Positions 41,889 to 52,206 of a stretch of DNA of 64,000 bases are shown piece by piece. The notes beneath the pieces are model-generated. The model had not been told where the DNA came from, did not search any database, and worked only from the letters and a program-made list of their open reading frames with translations. The DNA lies in NCBI RefSeq assembly GCF_027579695.1, contig NC_083577.1, forward strand, positions 38,913,198 to 38,977,197. The letters run 5' to 3'. Numbering within the stretch: the first letter of the stretch is position 1; the number at the start of each line of letters is the position of its first letter. The stretch comes from Neoarius graeffei. Its lineage: Eukaryota; Chordata; Actinopteri; Siluriformes; Ariidae. Both the position numbers and the translations under genes were made by a program.

Positions 41889-42153
41889 GTTTGTAGTAGA
41901 GAGTGCACACACATCCAACTTTTTTCAGGTGCAGGGTAAAAAAGTCCATCAATTAAAAAGAAAAAATATACCCACACACTGTTGCTGCTGCTCTCAGTGA
42001 TTTTACTGATAGATACACAACGTTTCGACCGTAGTAGGTCTTTGTCAGGTGTTCACCTGACACAGACCTACTACGGTCGAAACATTGTGTATCTATCAAT
42101 AAAATCACTGAGAGCAGCAGCAACAGTGTGCAGGTATATTTTTTCTTTTCAAT
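41889..42153. mobile_element. Fold-back insertion with 15-bp TSD, Penelope-like ends
   Basis: TAACACAAAATGATA is duplicated exactly at 41874-41888 and 42154-42168. The insert contains two arms of about 101 bp (41951-42051 and 42054-42154, about 5 mismatches) separated by only 2 bases. Each arm carries CGTTTCGACCGTAGTAGGTC (or its complement). The complement reads CTGACA(A/C)AGACC-TACTAC-GGTCGAAAC, which resembles a degraded hammerhead core of Penelope-like elements. Confidence 0.75.
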
Positions 42154-42329
42154 TAACACAAAATGATACCCTTGTATAAATCGATCTAATGGCCTGATGA
42201 GACCCATGCCAAGTCTCTCAAAGGGGATCTAGATTAGAGGTAATGGGCACAGTGGCACTTTTGGACTGGCTGCTGGATTCACCAGCTGGCATTCACAACA
42301 AGCTGCACACAACTTGCAGACATCGGCAT

Positions 42330-42954
42330 CGTGTCAGCGGGGGCGTGGTCAAGCGTCGGTCTGTGAATGGAGGGCGGAGTCAGGGAAGGTAAGTGGCAGA
42401 AGCTGCATCTGACGGGAATTAACCTGTGTTTGTGTGTCTTCCCCAGTGACCACGCCCTATAAGAGGAGAGGGAGAGCAGAGGAAGGGAGCTCTCTCCCCA
42501 ACCAGAATGCTTGTGTGTGCACGTGTGCTTGTGACTGGGAGAGTGTAGAGTGAAGAGCTGAAAAGCTAAGATAAAAAGAGTTTGAGAACTCAGTTCTGGC
42601 CTGCCGTGCTTCTGTACTCCTTCCTGGGTTTCAGCACCACTGTAAGAATCGGTGAAGGTGGGTGGAGCACAGAAGCACGGCAGGCCAGAATGGAGTTCTC
42701 AAACTCTTTATCTTAGCTTTTCAGCTCTTCACTCTACACTCTCCCAGTCACACGCACACGTGCACACACAAGCATTCTGGTTGGGGAGAGAGCTCCCTTC
42801 CTCTGCTCTCCCTCTCCTCTTATAGGGCGTGGTCACTGGGGAAGACACACAAACACAGGTTAATTCCCGTCAGGTGCAGTGATTCTGCCACTTACCTTCC
42901 CTGACTCCGCCCTCCATTCACAGACCGACGCTTGACCACACCCCGGCTGACACA
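42330..42954. repeat. 625-bp inverted double-LTR unit with 5-bp TSD
   Basis: Two LTR-like arms of about 290-300 bp lie in opposite orientation: TGTCAGCGGGGGCGTGGTCA at the left, and its near reverse complement, GACCACACCCCGGCTGACAC, at the right. They are about 95% identical by eye with a central spacer of about 45 bp. The whole is flanked by GGCAT (42325-42329 and 42955-42959). A related solo LTR lies at 55420-56607 (TGTGGCAGCGGGGGCGTGGC). Each arm includes a TATAAGAGG promoter-like motif. Confidence 0.85.
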
Positions 42955-43017
42955 GGCATAAATCCATAACTAATGGAAGTGGGCCATGAGACAATTTAGT
43001 GTCTTATCCTGACCTAC

Positions 43018-43737
43018 TAACCCCATTTCCAGAAAATTTGGGATATTTTCCAAAATATAATAAAAACAAAAATATGTGATTTGTTAATTCATGCAAACCT
43101 TTATTTAAATGACAAAAGTCTCATCTCATTATCTCTAGCCACTTTATCCTGTTCTACACGGTCGTAGGCAAGCTGGAGCCTATCCTAGCTGACTATGGGT
43201 GAAAGGCGGGGTACACCCTGGACAAGTCGCCAGGTCATCACAGGACCAACACACAGACACCCTTTTCACACCTACGGTCAATTTAGAGTCACCAGTTAAC
43301 CTAACCTGCATGTCTTTGGGGGAAACTGGAGCACCTGGAGGAAACCCACGCGGACAACATGCAAACTCCACACAGAAAGGCCCTCGCTGGCCGCGGGGCT
43401 CGAACCTGGACCTTCTTGCTGTGAGGCGACAGCGCTAACCACTACACCACTGTGCCGCCCACTGATAAAAGTACAAAGAAAATATTTTCAATACTATTAC
43501 TGACCAACTTAAATGTATTTTGTAAATATAAGTGAAGTTTGAATTTGATGCTTGCAACACACTCAAAAAAGTTGGGACAGAGGCAAAATAAGACTGAAAA
43601 GTTTATAGGATATTCAAGTAACACTATTTTGGAAGATTCCATAATAAGCAGGTTAATTGGTAACATGATTGTGTATAAAAGGAGCATGCACCAAAGGCTC
43701 AGACTTTGCAAGCAAGGATGGGTCATGGCTCACTGTC
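43018..43737. mobile_element. Fish DNA-element fragment (AAAAAGTTGGGACA family)
   Basis: It begins ACCCCATTTCCAGAAAATTT and includes CACTCAAAAAAGTTGGGACA and GTATAAAAGGAGCATGCACC, hallmarks (from memory) of a common fish DNA-transposon family. A SINE splits it at 43120-43462. No transposase frame is present. Confidence 0.55.
43120..43462 (-). repeat. V-SINE-type SINE with imperfect TSD
   Basis: TGACAAAAGT (43110-43119) and TGATAAAAGT (43463-43472) flank the copy. A short internal deletion lies around the CACAGTCC core. Confidence 0.9.
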
Positions 43738-43739
43738 AC

Positions 43740-44150
43740 GGTGCAGGCACTTATAGACGTATGTGCAGAAAAGGAGTGTAGAGCAAACAGTGAACAAGCC
43801 AAAACGTGAGACATGAATCAGGGTCGAAGAACTAGCAATGGTCGGGAGAACGGCAAACAGAGCAAACAAGGACAAGCAAGAGAGTAAACGAGAGAGGAGA
43901 AGCTAAAGTCGAGAAACCGTGTGTCAGTCAGAAATAAACAAGGCTCGGTATGTACTGGGAAAGGCAGACCGATACTTTGCAGTGAAGTGGTGTGAGAGTG
44001 GGGTTTAAATAGGCAGAGGGACTAAGAGGGTGATGAGTGACAGCTGTGGCTAATAGTTGGGAGACAGAGGGCACTGTGAGTTCTGGGAAGTGTAGTTCAT
44101 AGTCCATGTTTGTAGTTTGGTCGAAATCGGCAGGTTTACTGACCGAGCCC
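43740..44150 (-). repeat. 3' LTR of a second chromodomain Ty3 element
   Basis: This non-coding block lies downstream of the chromodomain pol on the minus strand. A C7 run at 44149-44155 (G-rich on the minus strand) fits the priming tract beside a 3' LTR. The exact TG/CA borders are uncertain. Confidence 0.5.
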
Positions 44151-44173
44151 CCCCGAGGAGCTACCACTGGGAG

Positions 44174-46421
44174 CTACAGATTTTCTAGGACAACCCCCAC
44201 CTCTGGGTGCAGGTTTGTTGGGATGTGTGGCATGGAATTCTTGCTTGAGAAGTGGATCAAGGATGTCCTTGATGGGAACCCAGCTCTGTAACCCTCCCAA
44301 TCTACCAGGTACTCGATCTGCCCTCTCCGTTGTCTAGAGTTGATGATCTTGTTGACCTGGTAGATGGGTTCATCCTCCAGGTTGAGGGCTGGGTGTTCCT
44401 GGCTGGGTGTGTTTTCAGCAAGAGGGCCCGGGATAGCAGGTTTCAAACAGGATATGTGAAATGTGGGTGATAGTCTGCTGTGAGGGGGGAGCTCTAGCCG
44501 ATATGACACTTTGTTGATGCGTTCTGCAACTTTGAATCGCCCAATACATCTTGGTTGTAATTTTTTTGCAGGAATTGGATTCTCAGAGATTTTTGGTTGC
44601 AATCCATATTCTGTCCCCTGGGTTGTATACAGGTGCTTCTGCTCTGTGTTTGTCCGCATACTCTTTGTACTTGGCATTGACCATTTCAATACACTGGTGT
44701 ACTTCTTCCCAAACTGTTTGGCTGCATGAGACCCAGGCATCTACGGCTTGAACCTGGTTGGGCAAGTCGTCCCAAGGGAACAGGGGTGGCTGGTAGCCGA
44801 GTATGCACTGAAATGGTGTTAATTGGGTTGCCGAGCGCTGGAGGGGTTCTGTGCATACTCTGCCCATGGAAGGAAGTGTGGCCAGTCCCCCTGATTGCAC
44901 ATACAGAATATTCTTAAGAAACAGCCAATCTCCTGATTTGCCCTTTCGACTTGACCATTGAACTGAAGATGGTATCCAGATGTGAGACTCACCGGCACTC
45001 CTAATCTCTCCATGAAGTTCTTCCAGAAGTGTGACGTGAACTGTGTGCCCCTGTCACTGACAATGTCTTCCAGGAGACCATAACAACGGAACACTTGCTG
45101 GAACAACAGTTCTGCAGTTTGGGACACTGTGGGGATGCCAGATAATGGAATGAGTCTGAGGGCTTTGGAACAACAGTTGATGGTTACCATGATGGTTGTG
45201 TTACCTAGTGAAGGGGGGGGTCAGTGATGAAATCGATGGCGATGTGGGACCAGGGTCTCTGAGGAAGTGGGAGGGGACAAAGTTTGCCAGCTGGAGGTAT
45301 TCTGGGAACTTTGTCTTGGGCACAGGTGGAACATGAGGAGATGAACAGGTTGATTTCTGTAAACATGTTTTCCTACCAGTATTTATTCCTGATCATCTGA
45401 TGGGTGCATTGGCTGCCAGGATGTCCAGTGGCTGGTGAGGCGTGGGCCCACATAATCAGTTTGCTCCTAACATGCTTGGGTACATATAGGAGACTGGGTG
45501 GAAGATCGTTGGGAAGTGTTTGGGGTTGAGAGTCTCTGATTTCTTTATCTATGTCCCAGGTAATTGACTGGATGAGGCACTGAGGAGGAAGTATGGGATG
45601 GGTACCAGGGTCTGGGAGTGTGGGAGCAGAGTTTCATGATAGGGCATCAGCCTTAGTATTCTTGGAGCCAGGATGAAACAAGATGGTAAAATCGAACCTG
45701 GTGAAGAAGAGAGACCACCTGGCTTGGCGAGGATTTAGATGCTTGGCCTTTCTGAGATATTCAGGGTTTTTGTGGTCGGTGAGAATAACAAACGGATGCG
45801 TGGCTCCCTCCAGCCAGTCTCGCCACTCCTCAAGGGCCAGTTTTATGGCAAGTAGTTCCCGGTTTCCCACATTGTAATTTCTTTCTGCTGAGGAGAGTTT
45901 CTGGGAAAAGAATGCTACTGGATGGAGTTTCTGTTTTTCTCCAAAACGTTGCGATAGCACAGCTCCAACTCCTGTGTCAGATGCATCAACCTCTAAAATG
46001 AACAGTTTGGTTGGATCTGGATGTTGCAAGATGGGAGCTGAGGTGAAGGCTTGCTTGAGGGAAGCAAAAGCTTCTTCTGCCACGGGGTTTCAGTGAAGAC
46101 GCTTGGGCCCCTTCTTAAGTAGTGATGTTAGTGGGATGGCGATGGAGCTGGAACCCTGAATAAAACAGCAATAGAAGTTGGTGAAACCTAGGAAACGTTG
46201 ACGTTCCTGAACTGATGTGGGAGTGGGCCAAGACGCGACCACAGAGACCTTGGATGCATCCATGCTAACACCTTCAGAGCTGATGATGTAGCCCAGGAAT
46301 GATATACTGTACGGTGCTGATGGAACTCGCACTTATCTGCTTTGATGTAGACGTGGTTATGGAGTAGACATTTGAGGACTGTCCTAACATGTTCGATGCG
46401 ATTCTCTTCATCCAGGGAATA
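44174..46421 (-). pseudogene. Chromodomain Ty3 pol (RT, RNase H, integrase), decayed
   Basis: In minus order: the RT end SLDEENRIEHVRTVLKCLLH (46418-46340), then [20 protein letters not shown] and [20 protein letters not shown]; RNase H at 46083-45634 ([60 protein letters not shown]); integrase at about 45330-44583 ([40 protein letters not shown] and [20 protein letters not shown], where the usual HPQ-N-G is HLQFNG); and the GPY-type tail plus chromodomain at 44740-44290 ([20 protein letters not shown] then LVDWEGY). Frames are long but shifted, with a stop at 46084-46089. The RT palm and gag are missing, cut where the Tc1 end at 46422 begins. Confidence 0.85.
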
Positions 46422-46506
46422 CAGTGGTGCTTGAAAGTTTGTGAACCCTTTAGAATTTTCTATATTTCTGCATAAATATGACCTAAAACAACATCAGATT
46501 TTCACA
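46422..46506 (+). mobile_element. Tc1 terminal repeat fragment
   Basis: ACAGTGGTGCTTGAAAGTTT through TCAGATTTTCACACA matches the left end of the 25833 Tc1. The rest of the element is missing. Confidence 0.85.
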
Positions 46507-47300
46507 CAGAGTGAATGGTTGGGTGCTGTGTGTGACTGGTCCTGCAACCAGTGACCGCCCATCCAGGATGAGAATTGGCTCTGCCTCTGCTGACATACTG
46601 AGTCAGGGAGATGGAATTATGGTATATTCTGGGAACCCAAACCCGGGGTACTCTCACTATCCCTGTTGTGGTCATCTACCACCATGTATTTTAATAAACT
46701 TCTAACTGCAACTGCATCTTCTTCCCATCTACATTCCTGACATCATTCTTCATTTTAAAAGCCTCACCCTTTTCCCTTCATACATATTGCTGATTATTAT
46801 GGCCAATAGTTCATTTTTTGTCTCACCTGAACAAGCTTTTAACAAACCGGTGATCACATAAAAATTTCAGTCTAATCTCAATCCAACATTTTTATATTTG
46901 CATATAATAACTTATACTGATATTTGTGGTACCTTCAGTTCTTTGGAAGTTGTGCCTAAGGATTAACCAGAATTTTTTTTTTTTCTGAGGTCTTGGATTT
47001 TCCCATGTTATCAAGGGCACAAACGGCTAAAGGAAGGCCCTTTTAGAGCCACAGATGCACTTCCAATTAACTCTTAATTTTAAAAAACTGCCCAATAAGA
47101 CGTGTCTAAACTAAATTAATTAAATTCTTTAAATTAATTTCTGAAATCTTCCAGATATTTGATACTGTAGTTCTAATACAGTGAATTAAAACTAAAATAT
47201 ATCTGTATCCAATCAATTGCTTTGAACAATTATCACATTTCTAATGTGAAAAAAGTAGATAGATACCCTCATTAACTATTGTAACATTTACGGTAACAGT
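46507..47300. other. Mostly unassigned; possible Tc1 relic at 46940-47240
   Basis: AATAAACTTCTAACTGCAAC at 46690 resembles a retroelement or mRNA tail. CTGAGGTCTTGGATTTTCCC and ATGTTATCAAGGGCAC at about 46985-47025 resemble the start region of Tc1 transposases on the minus strand (GKSK-x-x-DLR). Neither is strong. Confidence 0.35.
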
Positions 47301-47310
47301 ATGGGACAGG

Positions 47311-47672
47311 GGTGGCACGGTGGTGTAGTGGTTAGCGCTGTCGCCTCACAGCAAGAAGGTCCTGGGTTCGAGCCCCGGGGCCGGCGAGGGCCTTTCTGTG
47401 TGGAGTTTGCATGTTCTCCCTGTGTCCGCGTGGGTTTCCTCCAGGTGCTCTGGTTTCCCCCACAGTCCAAAGACATGCAGGTTAGGTTAACCGGTGACTC
47501 TAAATTGACCGTGAGTGTGAATGGTTGTCTGTGTCTATGTGTCAGCCCTGTGATGACCTGGCGACTTGTCCAGGGTGTACCCCGCCTTTCGCCCGTAGTC
47601 AGCTGGGATAGGCTCCAGCTTGCCTGCAACCCTGTAGAAGGATAAAACGGCTAGAGATAATGAGAGATGAGA
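47311..47672 (+). repeat. Full-length V-SINE-type SINE with TSD
   Basis: ATGGGACAGG flanks the copy (47301-47310 and 47673-47682). Head GGTGGCACGGTGGTGTAGTG, B box GGGTTCGAGCCCC, tail AGATAATGAGAGATGAGA. This plus-strand copy shows the family structure best. Confidence 0.95.
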
Positions 47673-47689
47673 ATGGGACAGGAACATGA

Positions 47690-48298
47690 AAATGTGTGGA
47701 GTTGTGAAAAATTGAGAATATCTTTAGCATAAGTATATGTAAACTTGTGTATGTATGGCCTCAATTGAAAATAAAAATAGCATGAAATATAGGTTCTGAA
47801 ACAAAATACCAAGCAATATTATTTAAAACCTTGCTCTGATATGATTGAAGCTAAACTTGGGAGAGTTTGTGTTTTCAGTGTCATCACTAACAATTCTTAC
47901 ATGTTTGGTGTGGGGGTGCTGTGTAGATTTTACGCGACTGTCTTCTTCACATTCCATAAAATCCATATGCAAAGAAAAACAAAACACAAACATAATTAAT
48001 CATGAGCTTGGGTGACACTGTGTTACTTTCACATGTTCTTCCTGTGCATGTCTGGGTTTCCTCTGGGTTCTCTGGTTATATCCAGTCTCCCAAAAACATG
48101 TCACTAGATGGACTGGCTACTTTATGATTGACTTCTTCAACATGAAAATTTTAGGTACATGTTGGCAACTCTGCCATTGTCAGAAAGACCCAGAGTTAGA
48201 CTAAACCCTCTGACATTCCAACAGCTCTAAATCATCACTAGAATGGCTGAACACAGCAGGAAAAATGTCAATATATCTGGTATGTTGTTGTTATCAAA
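47690..48298. other. No recognisable gene
   Basis: AT-rich sequence. It could hold remains of the decayed MORC3-like copy that follows on the minus strand, but no exon can be read. Confidence 0.4.
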
Positions 48299-48485
48299 CC
48301 TTTTCTTCTAGCTTTCTTTTTCTCTGGGTTCTTTTGATTCAGGTTCAGTGTTTTCTTCTTCCTGAAATAAAAGTGAAATAAAATCATTCAGGTACTCATA
48401 ATGCCATGTTATTGTGAAGGAGCATGATACAGAGGGGGTGACTACAATACCTTTTAGGAAACTTAACAGAAGAGGAATCACTGCT
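48299..48485 (-). pseudogene. Decayed second copy of MORC3-like exons
   Basis: A 35-nt exon-like piece (48485-48451, SSDSSSVKFPK) and a second from 48361 (RKKKTLNLNQKNPEKKKARR then KG) have AG/GT borders and join in phase. The second matches the basic exon of the 28120-29390 gene (KRSKDLNQKNQNQKKARRK). Intron sequence between and around them also matches 29070-29450 (shared AAATCATTCAGGT and TATTGTGAAGG words), so this is a duplication of the genomic region. The first piece seems to fuse the two upstream exons of the other copy by deletion. The frame ends in TGA soon after, and no coiled-coil or tail exon was found. Confidence 0.6.
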
Positions 48486-48570
48486 CTGTTGAGAGAAAAA
48501 AAAAAATATGTGAATGAAGAATAAACATTGAAAACTCTGAATATATTCTCATATCTGTAAATATCTCACA

Positions 48571-49544
48571 CATTATACCAATTTATGTTGATGGCATTAC
48601 AAGTATTTTTTGACTACATATATTTCTATCGTTCCTTTCTGTCATGTGCCACATTCTAGAGCTACATCTTAATGATTAACATTTAACTGTATTTACATAA
48701 TTCACAGTCTAGCTAATATGGTGATAACACTCAACTTCAAAATGCATGTCCTGTTCTTTCCTCAACAAAGCAACATGCTGTTCATTCACAGCTTCAGTCC
48801 TCTGCACATCAATACTGTACTAAGTTAATTACAAAGTAAATCAACTGAACAATGAGAGCTGACTTCATAAAGAAAAAGCTCTTCATAAAGAAAAAGCCCC
48901 TGGATTTTCGAAAAGAAATCCAGGGGCTCATTTTGTAAAATCAATGCACAACAACCCACTCAAGTACTCCTATGACTAGCAAAATTTGATGGCTTGTAGG
49001 GATTAATTGTCTTTTCAGATAATCATACCAATCTCCTACATTTAAACAACTGCAATGATGAAACATGAATACAGAAAAGGAGACTTAGTTCCTCACTGTT
49101 TTGTTTGACAGTTTTACAAAGATCTGGAATCACATACAACATGCATATAGACTTCAGGATGAATCTCTAGACTACTGAGCAGTTTCTTTTTCCTGGATCT
49201 GGACAGCAGGAATAGAAAATACAGTACACTGTCCCAATAAAGCTTCATAAAACAGCATGACATCACCTGCATGACATGTTGTCTATTCTCATGCTGAGAC
49301 TTCTGGGTTAGCTTGCTGTTTCAAAACACATACACAAAATTATTTTCTAACTGGTCCATAAATATTTGGACAATGAGAAAGTTATTGTGAGATTAGTTGT
49401 TTATCACAGTATATAGGATTTGAAACTACAAACTAAAAGTGTTTTTAAATTTTAATAAAAAGAGCTTCAAATGATGTCTCAAGGTACACGACCAAAAAGA
49501 AAATACCTGAGGCCCATAATTTTGGCCAGCAGACTACAACTAAT
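48571..49544. other. AT-rich sequence with a small hairpin
   Basis: No gene is seen apart from the hairpin at 48895-48928. TCCATAAATATTTGGACAAT at about 49350 matches the end of a common fish DNA-element family, but the rest is not recognisable. Confidence 0.5.
48895..48928. repeat. 13-bp perfect hairpin
   Basis: AGCCCCTGGATTT, an 8-base loop, then AAATCCAGGGGCT. A direct repeat CTTCATAAAGAAAAAGC lies just upstream. Confidence 0.8.

Positions 49545-49548
<4 letters not shown>

Positions 49549-49600
<52 letters not shown>
49549..49600 (+). repeat. (TG)n microsatellite
   Basis: About 26 uninterrupted TG units. Confidence 0.95.
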
Positions 49601-49602
<2 letters not shown>

Positions 49603-49784
49603 AACCTTTTTATGGGTGTCATATTTTCATTATTTAGCACAATTTTCATACATTTATAGATAAATTCATGCAAAAGAAGCATTCTAGCTCTGATGACTTA
49701 AACATACTAGTCCCTCTCGAAAAATTTGAATATTGTTTAATATCAGTTATTTCAGAAAGTGAAAATTTATTATCAGTTATTTAA

Positions 49785-50517
49785 AGTGTACCTGTAGTGA
49801 ATTTTTATTACTAGCTATTTCAGAAGATCACGTATGATGCCACTGGTTCCGTCATCGAACATAAGCTCTTGTCAAGTACGCGCAAGTTCTAAGTCACTGC
49901 TCTGCCAATCAGGCATGGTCAGCGACATGTTGCCTCCTTCATGGACTGTTCCGGCACTGGTAGTGATGCATAGTTGTTGGATTGTCTGGGTTTCTTTTTT
50001 TAAGATTTTTTTTTGGGCTTTTTTTTTTTCACTTTTATCAGATAGGACAGTGTAGAGACAGGAAATGAGCAGGAGAGAGAGACGGGGAGGGATCGGGAAA
50101 TGACCTCGGGTTGGAATTGAACCTGGGTCCCCGGATTTATGGTATGGCACCTTATCCACCTGAGCCACGACGCCCCCATTGTCTGGGTTTCAGTGGACTG
50201 GTCACTGACTTGGTGTTGCAAACACCAGTCTGAGAAAACACATTATCACCTGATCGGCTCATAAGAAATAAAATAAATATTTACACTTACCCGAGATGAT
50301 CTTTGGCTGGATCGAGTTGAAGTAAAAAAAAAAAAAAGGCACCATTCATCATAAGTGTCGCAGTTCTCAAGATTGAACCAAATCACTGTCCTGAATCATA
50401 AAATGAATCACCCGAAGCACATAAATCCCGCGTGCCATCTCACAACAAGTTTTACTTCCAAATAGCCCAAATATATCCCTATATTCCCTAATGGGATGTC
50501 AGACAGATTTTATCACT
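49785..50517 (+). mobile_element. TTAA-flanked element, inverted-pair copy 1
   Basis: TTAA lies at 49781-49784 and 50518-50521. The ends are AGTGTACCTGTAGTG and ...TTTTATCACT. The body matches 58771 down to 56925 on the opposite strand, including GACTGGTCACTGACTT-type and CATCATAAGTGTCGCAG-type words. A SINE of the second family sits inside at 49994-50177. The terminal repeat is short (AGTG), so the assignment is moderate. Confidence 0.55.
49994..50177 (-). repeat. tRNA-derived SINE, second family, copy 2, with 13-bp TSD
   Basis: ATTGTCTGGGTTT is duplicated at 49981-49993 and 50178-50190. On the minus strand the head is GGGCGTCGTGGCTCAGGTGG, with GGTTCAATTCC as B box and an oligo-A tail. It matches the copy at 13115-13283. 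Confidence 0.9.
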
Positions 50518-50521
50518 TTAA

Positions 50522-50954
50522 AGTGTACTGGTCATGCTTACAACATTAATCGTGCTTTCTGTATTACTTATAGACAAAAACGTGCATGTTCAGTCAAAAA
50601 AAAAAAACAGCATAAAAGCACTTCTGTGGACAATTTTACTCTGTGAATGATCTGTAGAGGCAGAACCACAGGGAGCAGCCATTGCCGGACGGAAGTGGCG
50701 TACAGTCGTTGATTCCAGGTTATCTGGTGCGAGTGAGCAAGCAGTGTTCTGTGCATCGAGATTCCCAGTTCCCAGTCAAGTAACTTCAGAACACGTTGAA
50801 TAAATATAGATCTAATACTTGTAATAGATCTTTATGGCACATATCTATTATTTCATGGCATTATGTGCAAGTAGATTTGGTTGTACTTTGGGGTCGAGAG
50901 CTTTGCCGGTGAAGCTCGACAGGTTTAAATAAGTAGGTCATGTATTGAGATAAA
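50522..50954. other. No recognisable gene
   Basis: Sequence between the TTAA element and the large nested Tc1. It starts AGTGTACTGGTCATGC right after TTAA, which might be another element end. Confidence 0.35.
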
Positions 50955-51700
50955 TACAGTTGTGGTCAGAAGTTTGCATACAGTGACATGAATGTCATCT
51001 TGGATATGAATGTCATGGCAATATTTGGGCTTTCAGTGATTTCTTTGAACTGTTCTTTTTCTGTGGCAGAATGTACAGCATACATCTTTAATTTAAAAAA
51101 AAACACTAGAATTTGCTGCATAAGTTTTAATTTTCTTTGGGTTTTCTGAAATCAATACGGGGTCAAAATAATACATACAGGGTCAAAAAAATATACATAC
51201 AGCACACATAATATTTGGGTAAAATGTCTCTTCGCAAGATTCACCTTGACCAAACATTTTTGTTTACCAAGAACAAGCTTCTGGCAGAATTCTGGTTGGA
51301 TATTTCATGACTCTTCATGGTAGAACTGGTAGAGTTCAATTATTATTTTTTTCTTGGCATGGATTCGACTTATAAGCACGGTCCATATATTTTCAATTGG
51401 ATTGAAGTCAGGACTTGTTTTAAGCTTAAAGTGCTGATGACACGTTTTTGACATCTTTGGCGATGTTTTATAACATAAAAAGTAATTCCCGATGATCCAT
51501 ATATTAATTCACGAAGGCGCCTATTTTACAAGTTATGATAAAAAACACGGCTATTTGGGCAAATTTGACGGGGCTGCAGCACCCAGGAGATGAAAGAGGA
51601 GGAGGAGCTATATGACGTCAGCGAAAGAATCTTCCTCCTCACTTACCAGTTTGTTGTTGATGCGACAGGTGTTCAGTTTATCATTATTAGTATTATTATT

Positions 51701-51704
<4 letters not shown>

Positions 51705-51735
<31 letters not shown>
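51705..51735 (+). repeat. (AT)n microsatellite
   Basis: About 15 AT units immediately upstream of the THAP ATG. Confidence 0.9.
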
Positions 51736-51739
<4 letters not shown>

Positions 51740-51741
51740 TT

Positions 51742-52206
51742 ATGCCTTCGTGTTGTGTTGCCGGCTTTTGCTCCAAAACCCACAAGGATGGGGTAAGTTT
51801 ATTCAAGTTTCCCAGAGATCCCAAGCTGCATGCGAAGTGGGTGAGGCAAGTCAGGCACACTCGTGACAAGTGGGAGCCCTCACCAACATCCGTCCTGTGC
51901 TCTGAACACTTCGATTTGGATTGTTTTGACACCCTTCCCAGTTTAAAGGAATCTCTTGGGTGTTCAGTTCAGCACAAACGTGTGCTGCTACCATCAGCAG
52001 TGCCTACAGTATTCCGGAGGGGGTCTACTAGTAGCTATGCCGGATCCAGCAGTCGCCTGGGACAAGCCGACTCCTCCAAAGACAGTCCAACTGTCAGAAC
52101 ATGTGTTGAGAAACGACATAAGATAAAGGTACATAGAGCTATAGAGTGCTCCGACATGATGCTAAAAATAGCAACCATGCGGTCTGCGCAGCCATCTTGG
52201 AAGTGA
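51742..52206 (+). CDS. THAP-domain protein of the TTAA element, intact domain
   Basis: The frame starts MPSCCVAGFCSKTHKDG. It contains a complete THAP domain: C-C-x4-C, FPRDPKLHAKWVRQVRHTRD, then KWEPSPTSVLCSEHFDLDCF (C-x2-H) and the closing AVPTVF motif at about residues 90-95. THAP is a DNA-binding zinc finger. In transposons it recognises the element ends. After the domain comes a Ser-rich tail. A splice donor (ATAAAG then GTACAT at about 52128) and a later exon-like piece at about 52699-52758 (VLADVFAEYDAAAESEAAEF between AG and GT) suggest that the real protein is spliced and longer than 154 residues. No stop interrupts the domain. Confidence 0.75.
   Translation: MPSCCVAGFCSKTHKDGVSLFKFPRDPKLHAKWVRQVRHTRDKWEPSPTSVLCSEHFDLDCFDTLPSLKESLGCSVQHKRVLLPSAVPTVFRRGSTSSYAGSSSRLGQADSSKDSPTVRTCVEKRHKIKVHRAIECSDMMLKIATMRSAQPSWK

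Larger units (their letters stand above)
41100..43012 (-). pseudogene. Gmr1-type integrase, decayed and twice interrupted
   Basis: The N-terminal zinc region reads GQDKTLNCLMAHFH-LWIYAD then VCKLCAACCECQLVNPAASP (C-x2-C), split by the 625-bp palindromic insertion. The core reads FERLGMGLIRPLDRFIQGYH, split by the 265-bp insertion, then VNYAMRFPEAVSFHSISA and KEILTDQGTILMSPTLCKLY. The expected H-P-Q-T-x-G-x-V-E stretch is corrupted. The C-terminus reads SKSFTKWQGPFEVTR and GEVNYEVKRMDGA, a GPF-type integrase tail. Stops and frameshifts occur throughout. Both insertions have clean duplications, so they postdate the element. Confidence 0.75.
39600..43015 (-). mobile_element. Gmr1-type Ty3 retrotransposon, integrase before RT
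   Basis: Read on the minus strand, the integrase zinc finger comes first (43012-42955 and 42329-42230), then the integrase core and C-terminus (41888-41100), then RT (40920-40300) and RNase H (40240-39620). Ordinary Ty3 elements have RT before integrase. The order seen here is that of the Gmr1 group of deuterostome Ty3-type elements. Two fold-back insertions (41889-42153 and 42330-42954) interrupt it, and gag, protease and both LTRs are missing or unrecognised. Confidence 0.75.

Noticed and set aside
48895-48928. Rho-independent terminator
   Set aside because: It has a stem-loop shape, but this is a vertebrate locus with no T-run following on either strand in the right position. It is noted only as a hairpin.
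49471-49682. Overlapping ORFs on both strands
   Set aside because: Both are held open by the (TG)n microsatellite (VCVC and HTHT runs).
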